Assembly: GCA_035946615.1 (NCBI GenBank)
Contig: DASYZB010000048.1
Coordinates: 17,700 to 81,699 of the forward strand
Length of the DNA: 64,000 bases
Source of the DNA: Verrucomicrobiia bacterium
Lineage (GTDB): Bacteria; Verrucomicrobiota; Verrucomicrobiia; Limisphaerales; UBA8199
Reading direction: 5' to 3'
Under the pieces are notes generated by a model, which worked only from the letters and a program-made list of their open reading frames with translations, was not told the origin of the DNA and made no database searches. Position numbers and translations under genes: made by a program. Shown here in pieces: positions 54,969 to 63,732 of this stretch; position 1 is the stretch's first letter, and every line of letters starts with the position of its first letter.

Positions 54969-54977
54969 GGTAATTGC

Positions 54978-56192
54978 ATGCGCATCGAACTCAAAGTGCC
55001 CGAGGTCGGTGAGTCTATCACCGAGGTCGAGATAGGTGGCTGGCTTAAAGCCAAGGGCGACACGGTCCGTAAAGACGAATCACTCGTCACTTTGGAGAGC
55101 GAGAAGGCCACCGTCGAATTGCCTGCGCCGGAAGCCGGCACCCTCACCCAACTTTTGAAGCAGAAGGGCGAGGTGGCCAAGGTGGGCGAAACCATCGGAT
55201 ACATCGAGAAGGATGGCCAACCCCAAACGGCCCAGCCCCCGGCCAAACCAGCGGAATCGAAGCCTCAGCCGCCTGCGCACGAAGGCGCGCCGAAACAGGT
55301 TCCGCCCCGAATCATGCCGGCTGCGCAGGTCGCTCTGGAAGAACATGGATTAAAGCCTCAAGACGTGCGGGGTACTGGTCCAGGGGGACGGGTGCTCAAG
55401 GAAGACGTTCTGCGCCAAACCCGGCCCGAGCCCACTCCTGCGCCGGCGCTCGAGCCTGCGTCTGCGCCAGCAACCCCCAGTCCATTGGCTGGCCGCGAGG
55501 AGGAAGTGGTCCCCATGAGCCGCTTGCGCCGGACGGTCGCCGAGCGGCTGGTCCAGGCGCAGCATACCGCTGCGCTTCTGACGACCTTCAACGAGGTCGA
55601 TATGGGCTCTGTAACGGCCCTGCGCAAGCAGTTCGGCGAGGCCTTTCAGCAGAAGTACCAGGCCAAGCTCGGGTTCATGTCGTTCTTTGTGAAGGCCTGC
55701 GTGGATGCGCTCAAAGAGTTTCCGCCTCTCAATGCCCAGGTGCGGGAGACCAACATCGTGTATCATAATTACTATGATATCGGGGTGGCTGTCGGCAGCG
55801 GCAAGGGCCTGGTGGTCCCGGTCATTCGCAACGCCGAGCACCTGAGTTTCGCCCAAATTGAGATGGCCATCGCCGATTTCGCGCGGCGTGCCAAAGAAAA
55901 CAAGCTCAAGATTGAAGAGTTGCAAGGAGGCACCTTTACCATCAGCAACGGCGGTGTGTATGGTTCATTGCTCTCGACCCCTATTATCAATCCGCCCCAG
56001 AGCGGGATTCTGGGCCTGCACGCCATCCAGGAACGCCCTGTGGCCCGCGAGGGCAACGTCGTTATCCGCCCGATGATGTATGCGGCGCTCACTTACGACC
56101 ATCGCCTCGTGGATGGGCGCCAGGCCGTCTCCTTCCTCAAGCGCATCAAGGAAACCATCGAAAATCCTGCCAGGATGCTCATGGAGATTTAG
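54978..56192 (+). CDS. sucB: Dihydrolipoyl succinyltransferase E2 component
   Basis: 404 residues. Lipoyl domain with lysine K43 in LVTLESEKATVELPAPE, a proline/alanine-rich linker, peripheral-subunit-binding domain (MPAAQVALEEHGLKPQDVRG), a second linker, and the catalytic domain ending TYDHRLVDGRQAV with H375 and D379. It accepts the succinyl group from SucA and transfers it to CoA. AAGG lies about 9 bases before the start. Downstream of it (56193-56417) there is no gene. Confidence 0.95.
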   Translation: MRIELKVPEVGESITEVEIGGWLKAKGDTVRKDESLVTLESEKATVELPAPEAGTLTQLLKQKGEVAKVGETIGYIEKDGQPQTAQPPAKPAESKPQPPAHEGAPKQVPPRIMPAAQVALEEHGLKPQDVRGTGPGGRVLKEDVLRQTRPEPTPAPALEPASAPATPSPLAGREEEVVPMSRLRRTVAERLVQAQHTAALLTTFNEVDMGSVTALRKQFGEAFQQKYQAKLGFMSFFVKACVDALKEFPPLNAQVRETNIVYHNYYDIGVAVGSGKGLVVPVIRNAEHLSFAQIEMAIADFARRAKENKLKIEELQGGTFTISNGGVYGSLLSTPIINPPQSGILGLHAIQERPVAREGNVVIRPMMYAALTYDHRLVDGRQAVSFLKRIKETIENPARMLMEI

Positions 56193-56417
56193 GGGTGAGC
56201 ATCTCAAATTTACCCGGCTTCAGCCGCCTCAGAATCCGCCGTCAGCGAGCGCCAGCGAGCCAGGCCGGCGCGTTATCCGCTGCGGACCCGATGGGAGTCA
56301 GTACTTAGTGGAATTGGCATTGTAGGGCGCCCTCGGCGAGAGTAGAGCGACGTTGGACAGTTTAGCTGTGACTTGCTGTCCGGCGTTAGGGGGCGCGGCC
56401 GCACAGTCCGCGCCTCC

Positions 56418-56765
<348 letters not shown>

Positions 56766-57083
56766 CTAGGAGATCGAGAGCAACTCGACCTCGAAGATGA
56801 GCGTAGCGTTAGGAGGAATCGCACCGGGGTAACCTTGTTCGCCATACGCCAGTTCCGGCGGGATGGTCAGCCGGGCTTTATCGCCCGCGCACATGCTGGC
56901 GACTCCTTGGTCCCAGCCCTTGATTACCTGGCCGGCGCCCAAGACGAACGAAAAGGGCTCACCCCGGTCAACCGAGCTGTCGAACTTGGTGCCATCGGTC
57001 AGCCAGCCCGTGTAATGCACACTCACGGTGTCCCCATGTTTTGGAGCCGCGCCGGCGCCCGAGGTCATCCTTTCAACTTTCAT
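56766..57083 (-). CDS. FKBP-type peptidyl-prolyl cis-trans isomerase
   Basis: 105 residues, single FKBP12-like domain: [58 protein letters not shown] and [12 protein letters not shown]. No signal peptide, so cytoplasmic. It catalyses proline isomerisation and may act as a folding helper. The gene starts 11 bases after the stop of the SRPBCC gene, probably co-transcribed. Confidence 0.93.
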   Translation of the reverse strand: MKVERMTSGAGAAPKHGDTVSVHYTGWLTDGTKFDSSVDRGEPFSFVLGAGQVIKGWDQGVASMCAGDKARLTIPPELAYGEQGYPGAIPPNATLIFEVELLSIS

Positions 57084-57094
57084 AACAGAAATTA

Positions 57095-57541
57095 TTAAGC
57101 TGGGATATCGGCTTCGACGAGCTTCGCCAACAGCGTAAGGGATTCCTGCCAGCCGAGGTAGCAGGCCTCGGGCGGGATGGCCTCAGGCACCCCTTCCTGC
57201 ACGATGTTCAACTCCGTTCCGACCGATACCTTTTTGAAGGTTATCGTGACCTGAAGTTCCCCGGGCAGGTTCGGGTCGTCAAATTTGTCCGTGTAACGGA
57301 TGCGTTCGTGAGGGACCAGTTCGAGATACGTTCCTCCAAAAGAATGGCTCTGCCCCGTGGTGAAGTTGGTGAAAGACATCTTGTGGGTGCCGCCCACCTT
57401 GCCTTCCAGGTGGTGGACCTTTCCTGTAAACCCATTTGGGGGGAGCCATTTGGCCATTGCGTCGGCATCGAGGAACGCCCGATAGATTTTCTCAGGAGCC
57501 GCGCGCAGCACGCGGTGCAGCCGGATGGTGTTGGTTGGCAT
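57095..57541 (-). CDS. SRPBCC/AHSA1-family protein
   Basis: 148 residues with the family opening [40 protein letters not shown], and [20 protein letters not shown], ending [20 protein letters not shown]. These Bet v 1-like proteins bind small hydrophobic ligands or Hsp90-type chaperones; many genes sit beside transcription factors, but here it is upstream of an FKBP gene. Function not assignable. Confidence 0.87.
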   Translation of the reverse strand: MPTNTIRLHRVLRAAPEKIYRAFLDADAMAKWLPPNGFTGKVHHLEGKVGGTHKMSFTNFTTGQSHSFGGTYLELVPHERIRYTDKFDDPNLPGELQVTITFKKVSVGTELNIVQEGVPEAIPPEACYLGWQESLTLLAKLVEADIPA

Positions 57542-57710
57542 GATGAATGGCTTCTAAGTTCTATTCAGGTTCCCTTCACAGCAAATAAACCACCGAATTT
57601 TGAGGAACCTCGCTTATGCGAACGAGATTCACAAGTCGCCAGAGCGCATTTTTTCAAATCGATGACGCTGCCGGCGCGAAGCCCTTAGCGCACTGTTTTG
57701 AAATGTAGCA

Positions 57711-57800
57711 GCCGACGCAAAGAGGCTTTGATCCTTCTTCTGTTGGCCAGTCCGCTGGCTTGATCCGGTGAAACTCAGGGCCGAAATGTGAGCCTCCTTA
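57711..57800. repeat. Hairpin repeat R2 (type a), copy B
   Basis: GCCGACGCAAAGAGGCTTTG then ATCCTTCTTCTGTTGG and CCGGTGAAACTCAGGG match the copy at 11218-11315. The right arm (GTGAGCCTCCTTAC) is partly decayed. It lies in the gene-free stretch 57542-58069, which also holds repeat R1 copy B and no other recognisable feature. Confidence 0.75.
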
Positions 57801-57925
57801 CAAGGGTTTTCAAACGCCCTCTTAGCTTGCCTCTCTAATGTTTGAATGTTTGTTTGCAACGGATGAAGGATTTTGCAAGCTTCGCGAATGGGACCCGGTA
57901 CAGCGGGTGCCGCCAAGATACAGAA

Positions 57926-58062
57926 GAGTCTGCAACATGCGCCACAATCGTAAGCTGCCGAGGATTCTCCCTCTCCCTTTCCAACTCGCCTCGCTGTCGC
58001 AGCGGGAGGGGAAGGGCAGGGGAGAGGGGTCCCTCCGCATGTAGTCCATCCCACGGTCCTCC
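57926..58062 (+). repeat. Dispersed repeat R1, copy B
   Basis: 137 bases from GAGTCTGCAAC to CACGGTCCTCC, about 75-80% similar by eye to copy A. It ends 7 bases before the GTG start of the secreted GH43_24-like gene, and the frame through it is open and continuous with that gene, giving the peptide GERGPSACSPSHGPP just upstream. Confidence 0.78.
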
Positions 58063-58069
58063 ATTAACT

Positions 58070-59089
58070 GTGAAAACAAACCGCAATTTTACGAAGACAC
58101 GCGTCATTATGCCATTGGGCGCCGCGGTTCTACAGCTATCAGTGGGCTGGGCAATAGCTGAGCCGGCCACTTTCAATCCCGGCGCCCTCTGGCCGGACAA
58201 TCGAGGCCAGCACATTCAGGCCCATGGTGGGGGCATCCTCAAACTCGGCGAGACCTACTACTGGTTTGGGGAGGACCGTACGCGGGGTTTGGAACGCGGT
58301 CTGCGCTATGTGAGTTGTTATTCCTCCAGCGACCTGGCGCATTGGACCTTTTGCCGGCAGGTCGTCAAGCTGGCCGATCCCGAAGACCTGGGACCGCGCT
58401 GGGTGCTGGAACGGCCCAAAGTCTTCTACAATTCTGCGACCAGGAAATTTGTCATGTATGCCCACATCGATGGCAAGGGGGGCTACAAGTTCGCCAGCGT
58501 GGCGGTGTTCACCTGCGACGCCGTGGATGGAGACTATCAATATCTCAAAAGCTTCCGCCCACTGGGCCATGAGAGCCGCGACATCGGGCAGTTTATCGAC
58601 GATGACGGCAGCGCGTATTTGATTTTCGAGGACCGGCCAAACGGGTTTCGTATTGCCAAATTGTCCGGTGATTATCTGACTGTGGAAAAGGAAGTGTGCC
58701 TCATCCCGGAGCACCTGGAAGGCGGCGCGCTGGCGCACTACCAGGGCCTATATTACGTGATCGGTTCCGAACTGACCGGCTGGCGGCCTAATCCGAACAA
58801 ATATGCCACCGCCCCCAGCCTCAGCGGCCCGTGGTCGGCCTTTAAGGACATCGCCCCACCGGAGACCAACACTTACGGCTCGCAATCCACGATGATGCTC
58901 AAGGTGGTTGGCGCACAAATGACAACGGTGATTTTCATGGGTGATATATGGAAACCCCAAGCCCAATGGGATTCGCGTTACCTGTGGATGCCGTTGGCCA
59001 TTGGCGACGGCAAGTTAAGCCTGCCCGCCCCCAAACCCTGGACGCTGAACATGAAAACCGGCGTGGCAGAAATCCTCAACTCGCCCTGA
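58070..59089 (+). CDS. Secreted GH43_24-like exo-beta-1,3-galactanase
   Basis: 339 residues. Starting at GTG 58070 gives MKTNRNFTKTRVIMPLGAAV, a good signal peptide cleaved after AIAEP or nearby. The mature propeller opens GQHIQAHGGGILKLGETYYW, followed by WVLERPKVFYN, SRDIGQFIDDDGSAYLIFED and HLEGGALAHYQG. This is the pattern of GH43 subfamily 24, beta-1,3-galactan-degrading enzymes, which (as I recall) lack the usual base aspartate; here AHGGG replaces the ADP motif. Acid E is in LEGGAL. The longer reading frame through R1 (from TTG 57842) is open but I consider it an artefact of the repeat. It supports arabinogalactan use together with GH53. Confidence 0.78.
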   Translation: MKTNRNFTKTRVIMPLGAAVLQLSVGWAIAEPATFNPGALWPDNRGQHIQAHGGGILKLGETYYWFGEDRTRGLERGLRYVSCYSSSDLAHWTFCRQVVKLADPEDLGPRWVLERPKVFYNSATRKFVMYAHIDGKGGYKFASVAVFTCDAVDGDYQYLKSFRPLGHESRDIGQFIDDDGSAYLIFEDRPNGFRIAKLSGDYLTVEKEVCLIPEHLEGGALAHYQGLYYVIGSELTGWRPNPNKYATAPSLSGPWSAFKDIAPPETNTYGSQSTMMLKVVGAQMTTVIFMGDIWKPQAQWDSRYLWMPLAIGDGKLSLPAPKPWTLNMKTGVAEILNSP

Positions 59090-59200
59090 TGCGCCGACAA
59101 CCCACGATGCCACGCAGCACGGCCGTCCCTGTGAGTTCAAGCACCGTCCCGGTGCGTGTCCCTTGAATTGGCGGCGGGACGCCGCCACAACTCGCATGGC

Positions 59201-60490
59201 CTACCTGCTGATTGGGTAGCCCTGCCAGACCCATTCGAGGGCTTCGGGCAGCGTTTGGTTCCTGACGGCCCGGTCAACGTGTCCCGCGTTCAGCGCATAC
59301 ACGTATTGATAATGATAACCTTTGGCCTCGAGCACGGTTGCCATGCGGTTATTGGCGGCGACCCAGTCATGCATCTGGTCGCGCATGACATTGGGGTTGA
59401 GCAGATCATGATCGCCGACCTCCATCCAAATGCGAATCGGTTTCGTCTCGGTTTGCGGGATGAGTTTTTGGTGGAAATCCCACGCGCCATCGGGTGTTTC
59501 CGGGTTGAAAGGCCATTGTTGGTTCACAAAGGTACCCGAGTAACTGATGACCCGGTGGTACCATTCCGGGTGATACCACGCCATCTCCAGAGCCGCTGCT
59601 CCGCCGGAACTCCGGCCCATCACCGCACGACCCTCGGGGTTTTTGGTAAGGTTGACGTGGCAATTCTTTTCAACCAGAGGTAGCACTTCCGATTCAATGA
59701 ATTGGGCGAATTTTCCGGACATGGTGTCGTATTCCAGGCCCCTCTCGCTGCCTTGGGCGTCGCCGCCGCCGTTGGCAATCATAATGGCGAGCATGACGGG
59801 GAGCCGGTGTTGGGCGATCATGTTGTCCAGGATATGCGGCAGGGCCATGTCCGGCCTGCCTAGGCGCGGGCCGTCGTGAGTCACAATAAACGGGGCAGGC
59901 GTGCCGAGAACATATTGGCTGGGAATGAAGACGGTAATGGTGCGCGTGTAAGGGGCCGGGTGGGTTTCAACGATTAGAGTTTTGGGATTGTTCGGGTCCG
60001 GGCGTCCGTAAGCGTTTCTGGCAATACCGGGGTAGAACCTGCTGTTGGTGGATTCCATGGTGAACTGCTGGACCCGCCCCTGTGGCACGCCGGCGGCAAC
60101 GGTCAATTCCGGCGCATCGACATACCTGGGGCCGATGAGGAAATTCCCATCCACATCAGGAGGCGGATTGGCCCCGGGAGTGGCTTGGGTTGGGTTGGCA
60201 GCCGAATCGCCGGGCGTGGCGCTGTTGTGGCGGGCGGCCCTGGCCAGAGCCTCGGCGTTTGGCCCTGCAGGGATCAAAACCGGCGTGCCCGGAGTGGTCG
60301 GCAGCCGGGATGGCGGGGGCGTTCGTTCTGCCGCGTGGACAGGGGTGAAAACCAGGGCTTGCGCCAGGCAACCCAGGCAAATTGCAAACTTGGCTAAACC
60401 AGAAAGCGGAAACCAATTGCCGCAATCGTGCGCATGCTCGCGCTCGTTGGGGGAGAGCCAACCATTTCCAAAACATGCCCCTTTACGCAT
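59201..60490 (-). CDS. Secreted esterase of the enterochelin-esterase/feruloyl-esterase (CE1-like) fold
   Basis: 429 residues. An N-terminal signal/anchor (LAKFAICLGCLAQALVFTPV), a proline/alanine-rich linker (about 55-110), a beta-sandwich-like region (RVQQFTMESTNSRFYPGIAR), then the esterase D fold: PFIVTHDGPRLG, nucleophile serine in MGRSSGGAAALEM, aspartate in EVGDHDLLNP, and histidine in NAGHVDRAV. It could remove acetyl or feruloyl groups from plant cell-wall polysaccharides, consistent with its neighbours, but siderophore hydrolysis cannot be excluded. Confidence 0.8.
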   Translation of the reverse strand: MRKGACFGNGWLSPNEREHAHDCGNWFPLSGLAKFAICLGCLAQALVFTPVHAAERTPPPSRLPTTPGTPVLIPAGPNAEALARAARHNSATPGDSAANPTQATPGANPPPDVDGNFLIGPRYVDAPELTVAAGVPQGRVQQFTMESTNSRFYPGIARNAYGRPDPNNPKTLIVETHPAPYTRTITVFIPSQYVLGTPAPFIVTHDGPRLGRPDMALPHILDNMIAQHRLPVMLAIMIANGGGDAQGSERGLEYDTMSGKFAQFIESEVLPLVEKNCHVNLTKNPEGRAVMGRSSGGAAALEMAWYHPEWYHRVISYSGTFVNQQWPFNPETPDGAWDFHQKLIPQTETKPIRIWMEVGDHDLLNPNVMRDQMHDWVAANNRMATVLEAKGYHYQYVYALNAGHVDRAVRNQTLPEALEWVWQGYPISR

Positions 60491-60520
60491 TTCTGCTTTC
60501 TGCTTTTCCCCAAGGCGCTC

Positions 60521-61447
60521 TCAGGCTTGCCCGAACATCGCTTTCCAATTGGCCAGGCAGCGCCTGGTTGTTTCAAATTCCGGAAACCGGCTGCCTTCCT
60601 GCTCGATGAGAAAGTACTCGATGCCGCCGACCGATTTGGCCGCTGCTATCAGCTCCTTCCACGGCGTGACGCCCTCACCGAAGAGCACGCGATAGCCCTT
60701 TTCCTCCCCGCGCGAGCCCGGCGCCCAGTCTTTGAGATGCATGACTTTGATGCGGCCCGGGTTGGCTTTGACCCAGGCAACAGGGTCCGCGCCGGCTTCC
60801 TCGCAGGTGCCCACATCCAATTGCAGCACGAATTCCTTAGGCGTGTTGGCCGCAATCACTTCGATAATGCGCTGGCCGTTGTCCAATCTGGCCCACTCCG
60901 CCTGGTGATTGTGGTAGCCGGCGCTCAACCCGTGCGGCTTCAATTGCTCGACCGCGCTGCTCAGTTTTTCGCCCAGCCTCTTCCACCCCTCCACCCCTTG
61001 GGTGCTGCCCGGCGCGCTGGCCAGCACCACGTAACGCGTCCCGAGAATCTGGTTCAACTCGATCGCGTGCGCAAGGTTGTCCGCCGAACTGAACGTCTCA
61101 AACCCATTATGCGTCGAGTAACACCGAAGCCCAACATCATCCATCTGGGCCCGGACCTCTTTGGTGTAAGGCGGCGTCCACTTGAAATAGGGGGCGTAAA
61201 ACTCGACCGCCTCGTACCCCTGCCTGGCAACAGTTTGCAGGGTTAGCGGCAGGTCGCGCGCCAGCTCCCCTCGCACGGAGTACAGTTCCAAACCGATGGG
61301 ATAGCGCTTGCCAGCCGCAGGTTCGGGCGCCGCCGGCTCGGACGCTGCCTCGCCGATTGATACTTGTGCGGCGATGGCGGCAGGAATGGCCCCGGAAATC
61401 GCCAGGAAAGTTCGACGCGAAACGGATGAAGACAATGGATTTTTCAT
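60521..61447 (-). CDS. Tat-exported TIM-barrel sugar phosphate isomerase/epimerase-like protein
   Basis: 308 residues. The N-terminus MKNPLSSSVSRRTFLAISGA is a twin-arginine signal (SRRTFLA). The barrel contains IGLELYSVRGELARDLPLTL, GLSAGYHNHQAEWARLD, FVLQLDVGTCEEAGADPVAW and KVMHLKDWAPGSRG, i.e. metal-binding E, H, D and H positions of the xylose-isomerase-like superfamily. Similar exported proteins accompany Gfo/Idh proteins in Verrucomicrobia. I start at ATG 61447 rather than seven codons upstream. Substrate unknown. Confidence 0.85.
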   Translation of the reverse strand: MKNPLSSSVSRRTFLAISGAIPAAIAAQVSIGEAASEPAAPEPAAGKRYPIGLELYSVRGELARDLPLTLQTVARQGYEAVEFYAPYFKWTPPYTKEVRAQMDDVGLRCYSTHNGFETFSSADNLAHAIELNQILGTRYVVLASAPGSTQGVEGWKRLGEKLSSAVEQLKPHGLSAGYHNHQAEWARLDNGQRIIEVIAANTPKEFVLQLDVGTCEEAGADPVAWVKANPGRIKVMHLKDWAPGSRGEEKGYRVLFGEGVTPWKELIAAAKSVGGIEYFLIEQEGSRFPEFETTRRCLANWKAMFGQA

Positions 61448-61610
61448 GCTATGGTCAAAAGCGTCCAAGGGGGTTCTCCCTTGTCAGCGGCTTTAGAATA
61501 CTCCCTCGGCGTCGTGGTTCGCAATCCCAAGCTTGACTTTTGATAAGGGTTTGCCAATAGCTTGGAGCGATTCTTTTGCATACCGGAAGTCATTCCCGGA
61601 GATAAGAAGT

Positions 61611-62222
61611 TTGGCAGGATGTATCAAAATCCTGGCGGCGAGGCTGATTTCGATCATAGGGCACCCCTTCGTGCTGCTGCCCCTGCTGGTATTTCTGCCC
61701 CGTTTCCAAGTTCAGGGTGGCACTGCTGTTCGTGCGACGCTGGTTTTTGTGGGCATCGTCCTCGTTCCAATAGCGCTTTTGATCTGGCGCTCATTTGCTT
61801 CCGGACGATGGCGTACCGTGGATGCGTCAGATAAAGAGGACCGTCCGGCTCTCTACAACACAAGCATCCTGGTGCTACTAAGCGCGGCTGCGTACTTTCA
61901 TTTTGTGGAACGTTCTCCGGCGCTGGTGCGCGGATTCATCGTAGCCGCATCGATGCTGTTGGTGGCAGCGGCGCTCAATCGGTTGCTCAAGATTTCATTG
62001 CACGTTGCGTTTGCGCGCTTTTGTGGCGTCCTCCTGTTTAGGGTGCGGTTGGGCTACGGCTTGCCCGTTCTGCTGCTGGTCCCGCTCCTGATATGGTCCC
62101 GGTTGGTGCTCTCCCGGCATGTCTGGCCCGAGACGATTGGAGGCGCGGTTCTGGGCCTGTTTGGCGCCGCTGCACCAAGTCCGGTCATGCCGACGCTTGA
62201 GCGCGAGCAGCAGACAAACTAG
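61611..62222 (+). CDS. PAP2-like polytopic membrane protein
   Basis: 203 residues with about six membrane helices (HPFVLLPLLVFLPRF, TLVFVGIVLVPIALLIW, NTSILVLLSAAAYF, FIVAASMLLVAAALNRLL, YGLPVLLLVPLLIW). KISLHVAF and SRLVLSRHVWPETIGGAVLG recall the second and third phosphatase motifs of PAP2 enzymes (SGH and SRxxxxxH), but the SGH histidine is replaced by SLH and the final D by E. The TTG at 61611 has GGAG 9 bases upstream; the longer in-frame start at 61533 has none. Its 3' end overlaps an antisense ORF by 228 bases. Confidence 0.65.
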   Translation: MAGCIKILAARLISIIGHPFVLLPLLVFLPRFQVQGGTAVRATLVFVGIVLVPIALLIWRSFASGRWRTVDASDKEDRPALYNTSILVLLSAAAYFHFVERSPALVRGFIVAASMLLVAAALNRLLKISLHVAFARFCGVLLFRVRLGYGLPVLLLVPLLIWSRLVLSRHVWPETIGGAVLGLFGAAAPSPVMPTLEREQQTN

Positions 62223-62363
62223 GAGCACGAGCCCCGCGGAACCGGCAACGAGCATCCTCAGCAAAACAGAATGAAGCTCGGTTCGGACTTCCATAAGAAC
62301 TCCGAAGATAACAACTCCGAAAAGTAATGTAGTAACCTGTCGCCAGTTCACTTCAGGGTTCAT
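61995..62363 (-). CDS. Small two-helix membrane protein, coupled to the TatA-like gene
   Basis: 122 residues. Two hydrophobic stretches (QVTTLLFGVVIFGVLMEV and MLVAGSAGLVLLVCLLLALK), then a polar tail of about 70 residues. The ATG at 62363 overlaps the TGA of the TatA-like gene (ATGA), the best evidence that it is real. The tail is antisense to the PAP2-like gene, so the protein may originally have ended earlier. No family recognised. Confidence 0.4.
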   Translation of the reverse strand: MNPEVNWRQVTTLLFGVVIFGVLMEVRTELHSVLLRMLVAGSAGLVLLVCLLLALKRRHDRTWCSGAKQAQNRASNRLGPDMPGEHQPGPYQERDQQQNGQAVAQPHPKQEDATKARKRNVQ

Positions 62364-62770
62364 TCCGGTTTTTCGGATGGCGGCAGACCGAGGAGGGCGT
62401 GCAAGCGTATGTAGAGGCGACGGCAAATCGCGGCACATAGGCGAAGGAACCGTCGAAATGGTCCCTGCTTGCTGGCGTCATGCCGCCGAAGCACGGCTGG
62501 ATCGTAAAGCTCCGCGACCTGGTTGTCCGGTGTCAAAGCCTGCGCGGCCGGTTTGCCGTAAATTCCGCCAAGACTCTTCCCGGCGTCTTGCGCCTCCTGG
62601 TCCACATCTCTGATGGCCCTGAGGAACTGGGAAAGCCCGTTGCCCACCCCTCGCACAAGTTCAGGAATTTTCTTAGCGCCGACAAGAATGAGAATGAGAG
62701 CGAGAACGAGAATGACCTCTCCGTTGCCGAGGAAAATATCGGCGAAGCTCGCAGAAGCTGTTACTGAATG
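62360..62770 (-). CDS. TatA/TatE-like protein without a standard start codon
   Basis: The open frame reads VTASASFADIFLGNGEVILV, then LALILILVGAKKIPELVRGV and GNGLSQFLRAIRDVDQEAQD, i.e. the membrane helix, GAKKIPEL hinge and amphipathic helix of twin-arginine translocase TatA, followed by an unusual long basic C-terminus. The frame is open back to a TAG at 62803, but between there and the helix there is no ATG, GTG or TTG; the only later starts are GTG at 62656, which would drop the membrane helix. Either a rare start is used, or a base is wrong or the gene is decayed. Tat substrates are encoded elsewhere in the window. Confidence 0.5.
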   Translation of the reverse strand, partial: HSVTASASFADIFLGNGEVILVLALILILVGAKKIPELVRGVGNGLSQFLRAIRDVDQEAQDAGKSLGGIYGKPAAQALTPDNQVAELYDPAVLRRHDASKQGPFRRFLRLCAAICRRLYIRLHALLGLPPSEKPE

Positions 62771-62843
62771 GGTACCTGGAAGATTGCCGGCTGCCTGGAC
62801 CTAAACCGCTACAGCCCGTTTCCCTGATTAACTTTGTTTGCGC

Positions 62844-63713
62844 ATGAACGCCGGCCAGCCAAGAAGATGGGTGTTTCTGACAAGGGTCTTGATGAGGTAT
62901 TCAATTCTGGGGCTCCTTCTTCTGGCGATGACCCTGATTGCCGTAATAAGTTGGCGATTCCACAGATCCGAGCCCCTTGTCGTTCTGGAGACGGCACCAG
63001 CGTGGTTGCATGGTGCTGCTCTATGGTGGGTTCGCCACTCCGAGCCCAAATATGGAGGGAAACGGCTGAGCCAATGGCTCCGGATGTACGAGTTAGATGA
63101 CACCAACTGGCTCGCAGCGGACCGAGCCGTTCAGGCCATGGGTGTCGAGGCGATCCCCCTGCTGTTGCTCGATGCACATACGGTCCGCGACTCGCCGGAC
63201 TGGAAATTCCGCGCCAATGACTGGCTGAAACGGGCGCACCTGCCGCAATTAGACGTCCAGTATGGCGAAGTGAAGCGGGGAAATGCCGGGTGCGCGTTCG
63301 TCGCATTGCGCGGCCGCGCCGACGTGGTTGTGCCAGCCCTCATCAAGATCTACAGGACCGCACAGGGGCCCGACTATTCGGTCTACCAGTGCGCTGCTCT
63401 CGATGGCCTTGCGCTCATGCGCCAATCAGCAGAGGGCGCCATTCCATTTCTGCTCGGCGAAACAGCTAATACTAATGGTGACGTGCGAGCCGCCGTTTTT
63501 CGGGCCCTTTGGATTATTCGTCCCGATTCACATATCGCCGTACCCGTTTTTACAAAGGGGCTACGGGACCCGAACAGTTGGGTCGTCTATTGGGCCAACC
63601 TGGCACTCACTGACTATGGCCTGCGGGCAGCTCCGTCCGCTATGGATTCCTCCAAATTGCACACGGCCACCAGCAATGACGTGTTACTCGCCAGGCCTGC
63701 GGAGCACCGATAA
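62844..63713 (+). CDS. Membrane-anchored HEAT-like repeat protein
   Basis: 289 residues. N-terminal anchor (YSILGLLLLAMTLIAVISW), then repeated helices with patterns such as ADRAVQAMGVEAIPLLLLDA, YQCAALDGLALMRQSAEGAI and AAVFRALWIIRPDSHIAVPV, each about 35-40 residues, as in HEAT/PBS-lyase-like repeats. Probably a protein-interaction scaffold facing the periplasm. Such proteins are numerous in Verrucomicrobia. Start at ATG 62844 is preferred over the TTG at 62838. Followed after 19 bases by a partial ORF. Confidence 0.65.
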   Translation: MNAGQPRRWVFLTRVLMRYSILGLLLLAMTLIAVISWRFHRSEPLVVLETAPAWLHGAALWWVRHSEPKYGGKRLSQWLRMYELDDTNWLAADRAVQAMGVEAIPLLLLDAHTVRDSPDWKFRANDWLKRAHLPQLDVQYGEVKRGNAGCAFVALRGRADVVVPALIKIYRTAQGPDYSVYQCAALDGLALMRQSAEGAIPFLLGETANTNGDVRAAVFRALWIIRPDSHIAVPVFTKGLRDPNSWVVYWANLALTDYGLRAAPSAMDSSKLHTATSNDVLLARPAEHR

Positions 63714-63732
63714 TGAGCACAGACCTTATGCG

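Noticed and set aside
57842..58069. Upstream extension of the GH43_24-like gene to a TTG start
   Set aside because: The extension is composed of repeat R1 and unrelated sequence; a proper signal peptide begins at GTG 58070.
62684..62717. GA-rich run resembling repeat R3
   Set aside because: It has one arm only and encodes the membrane helix of the TatA-like protein, so similarity is probably from codon composition.
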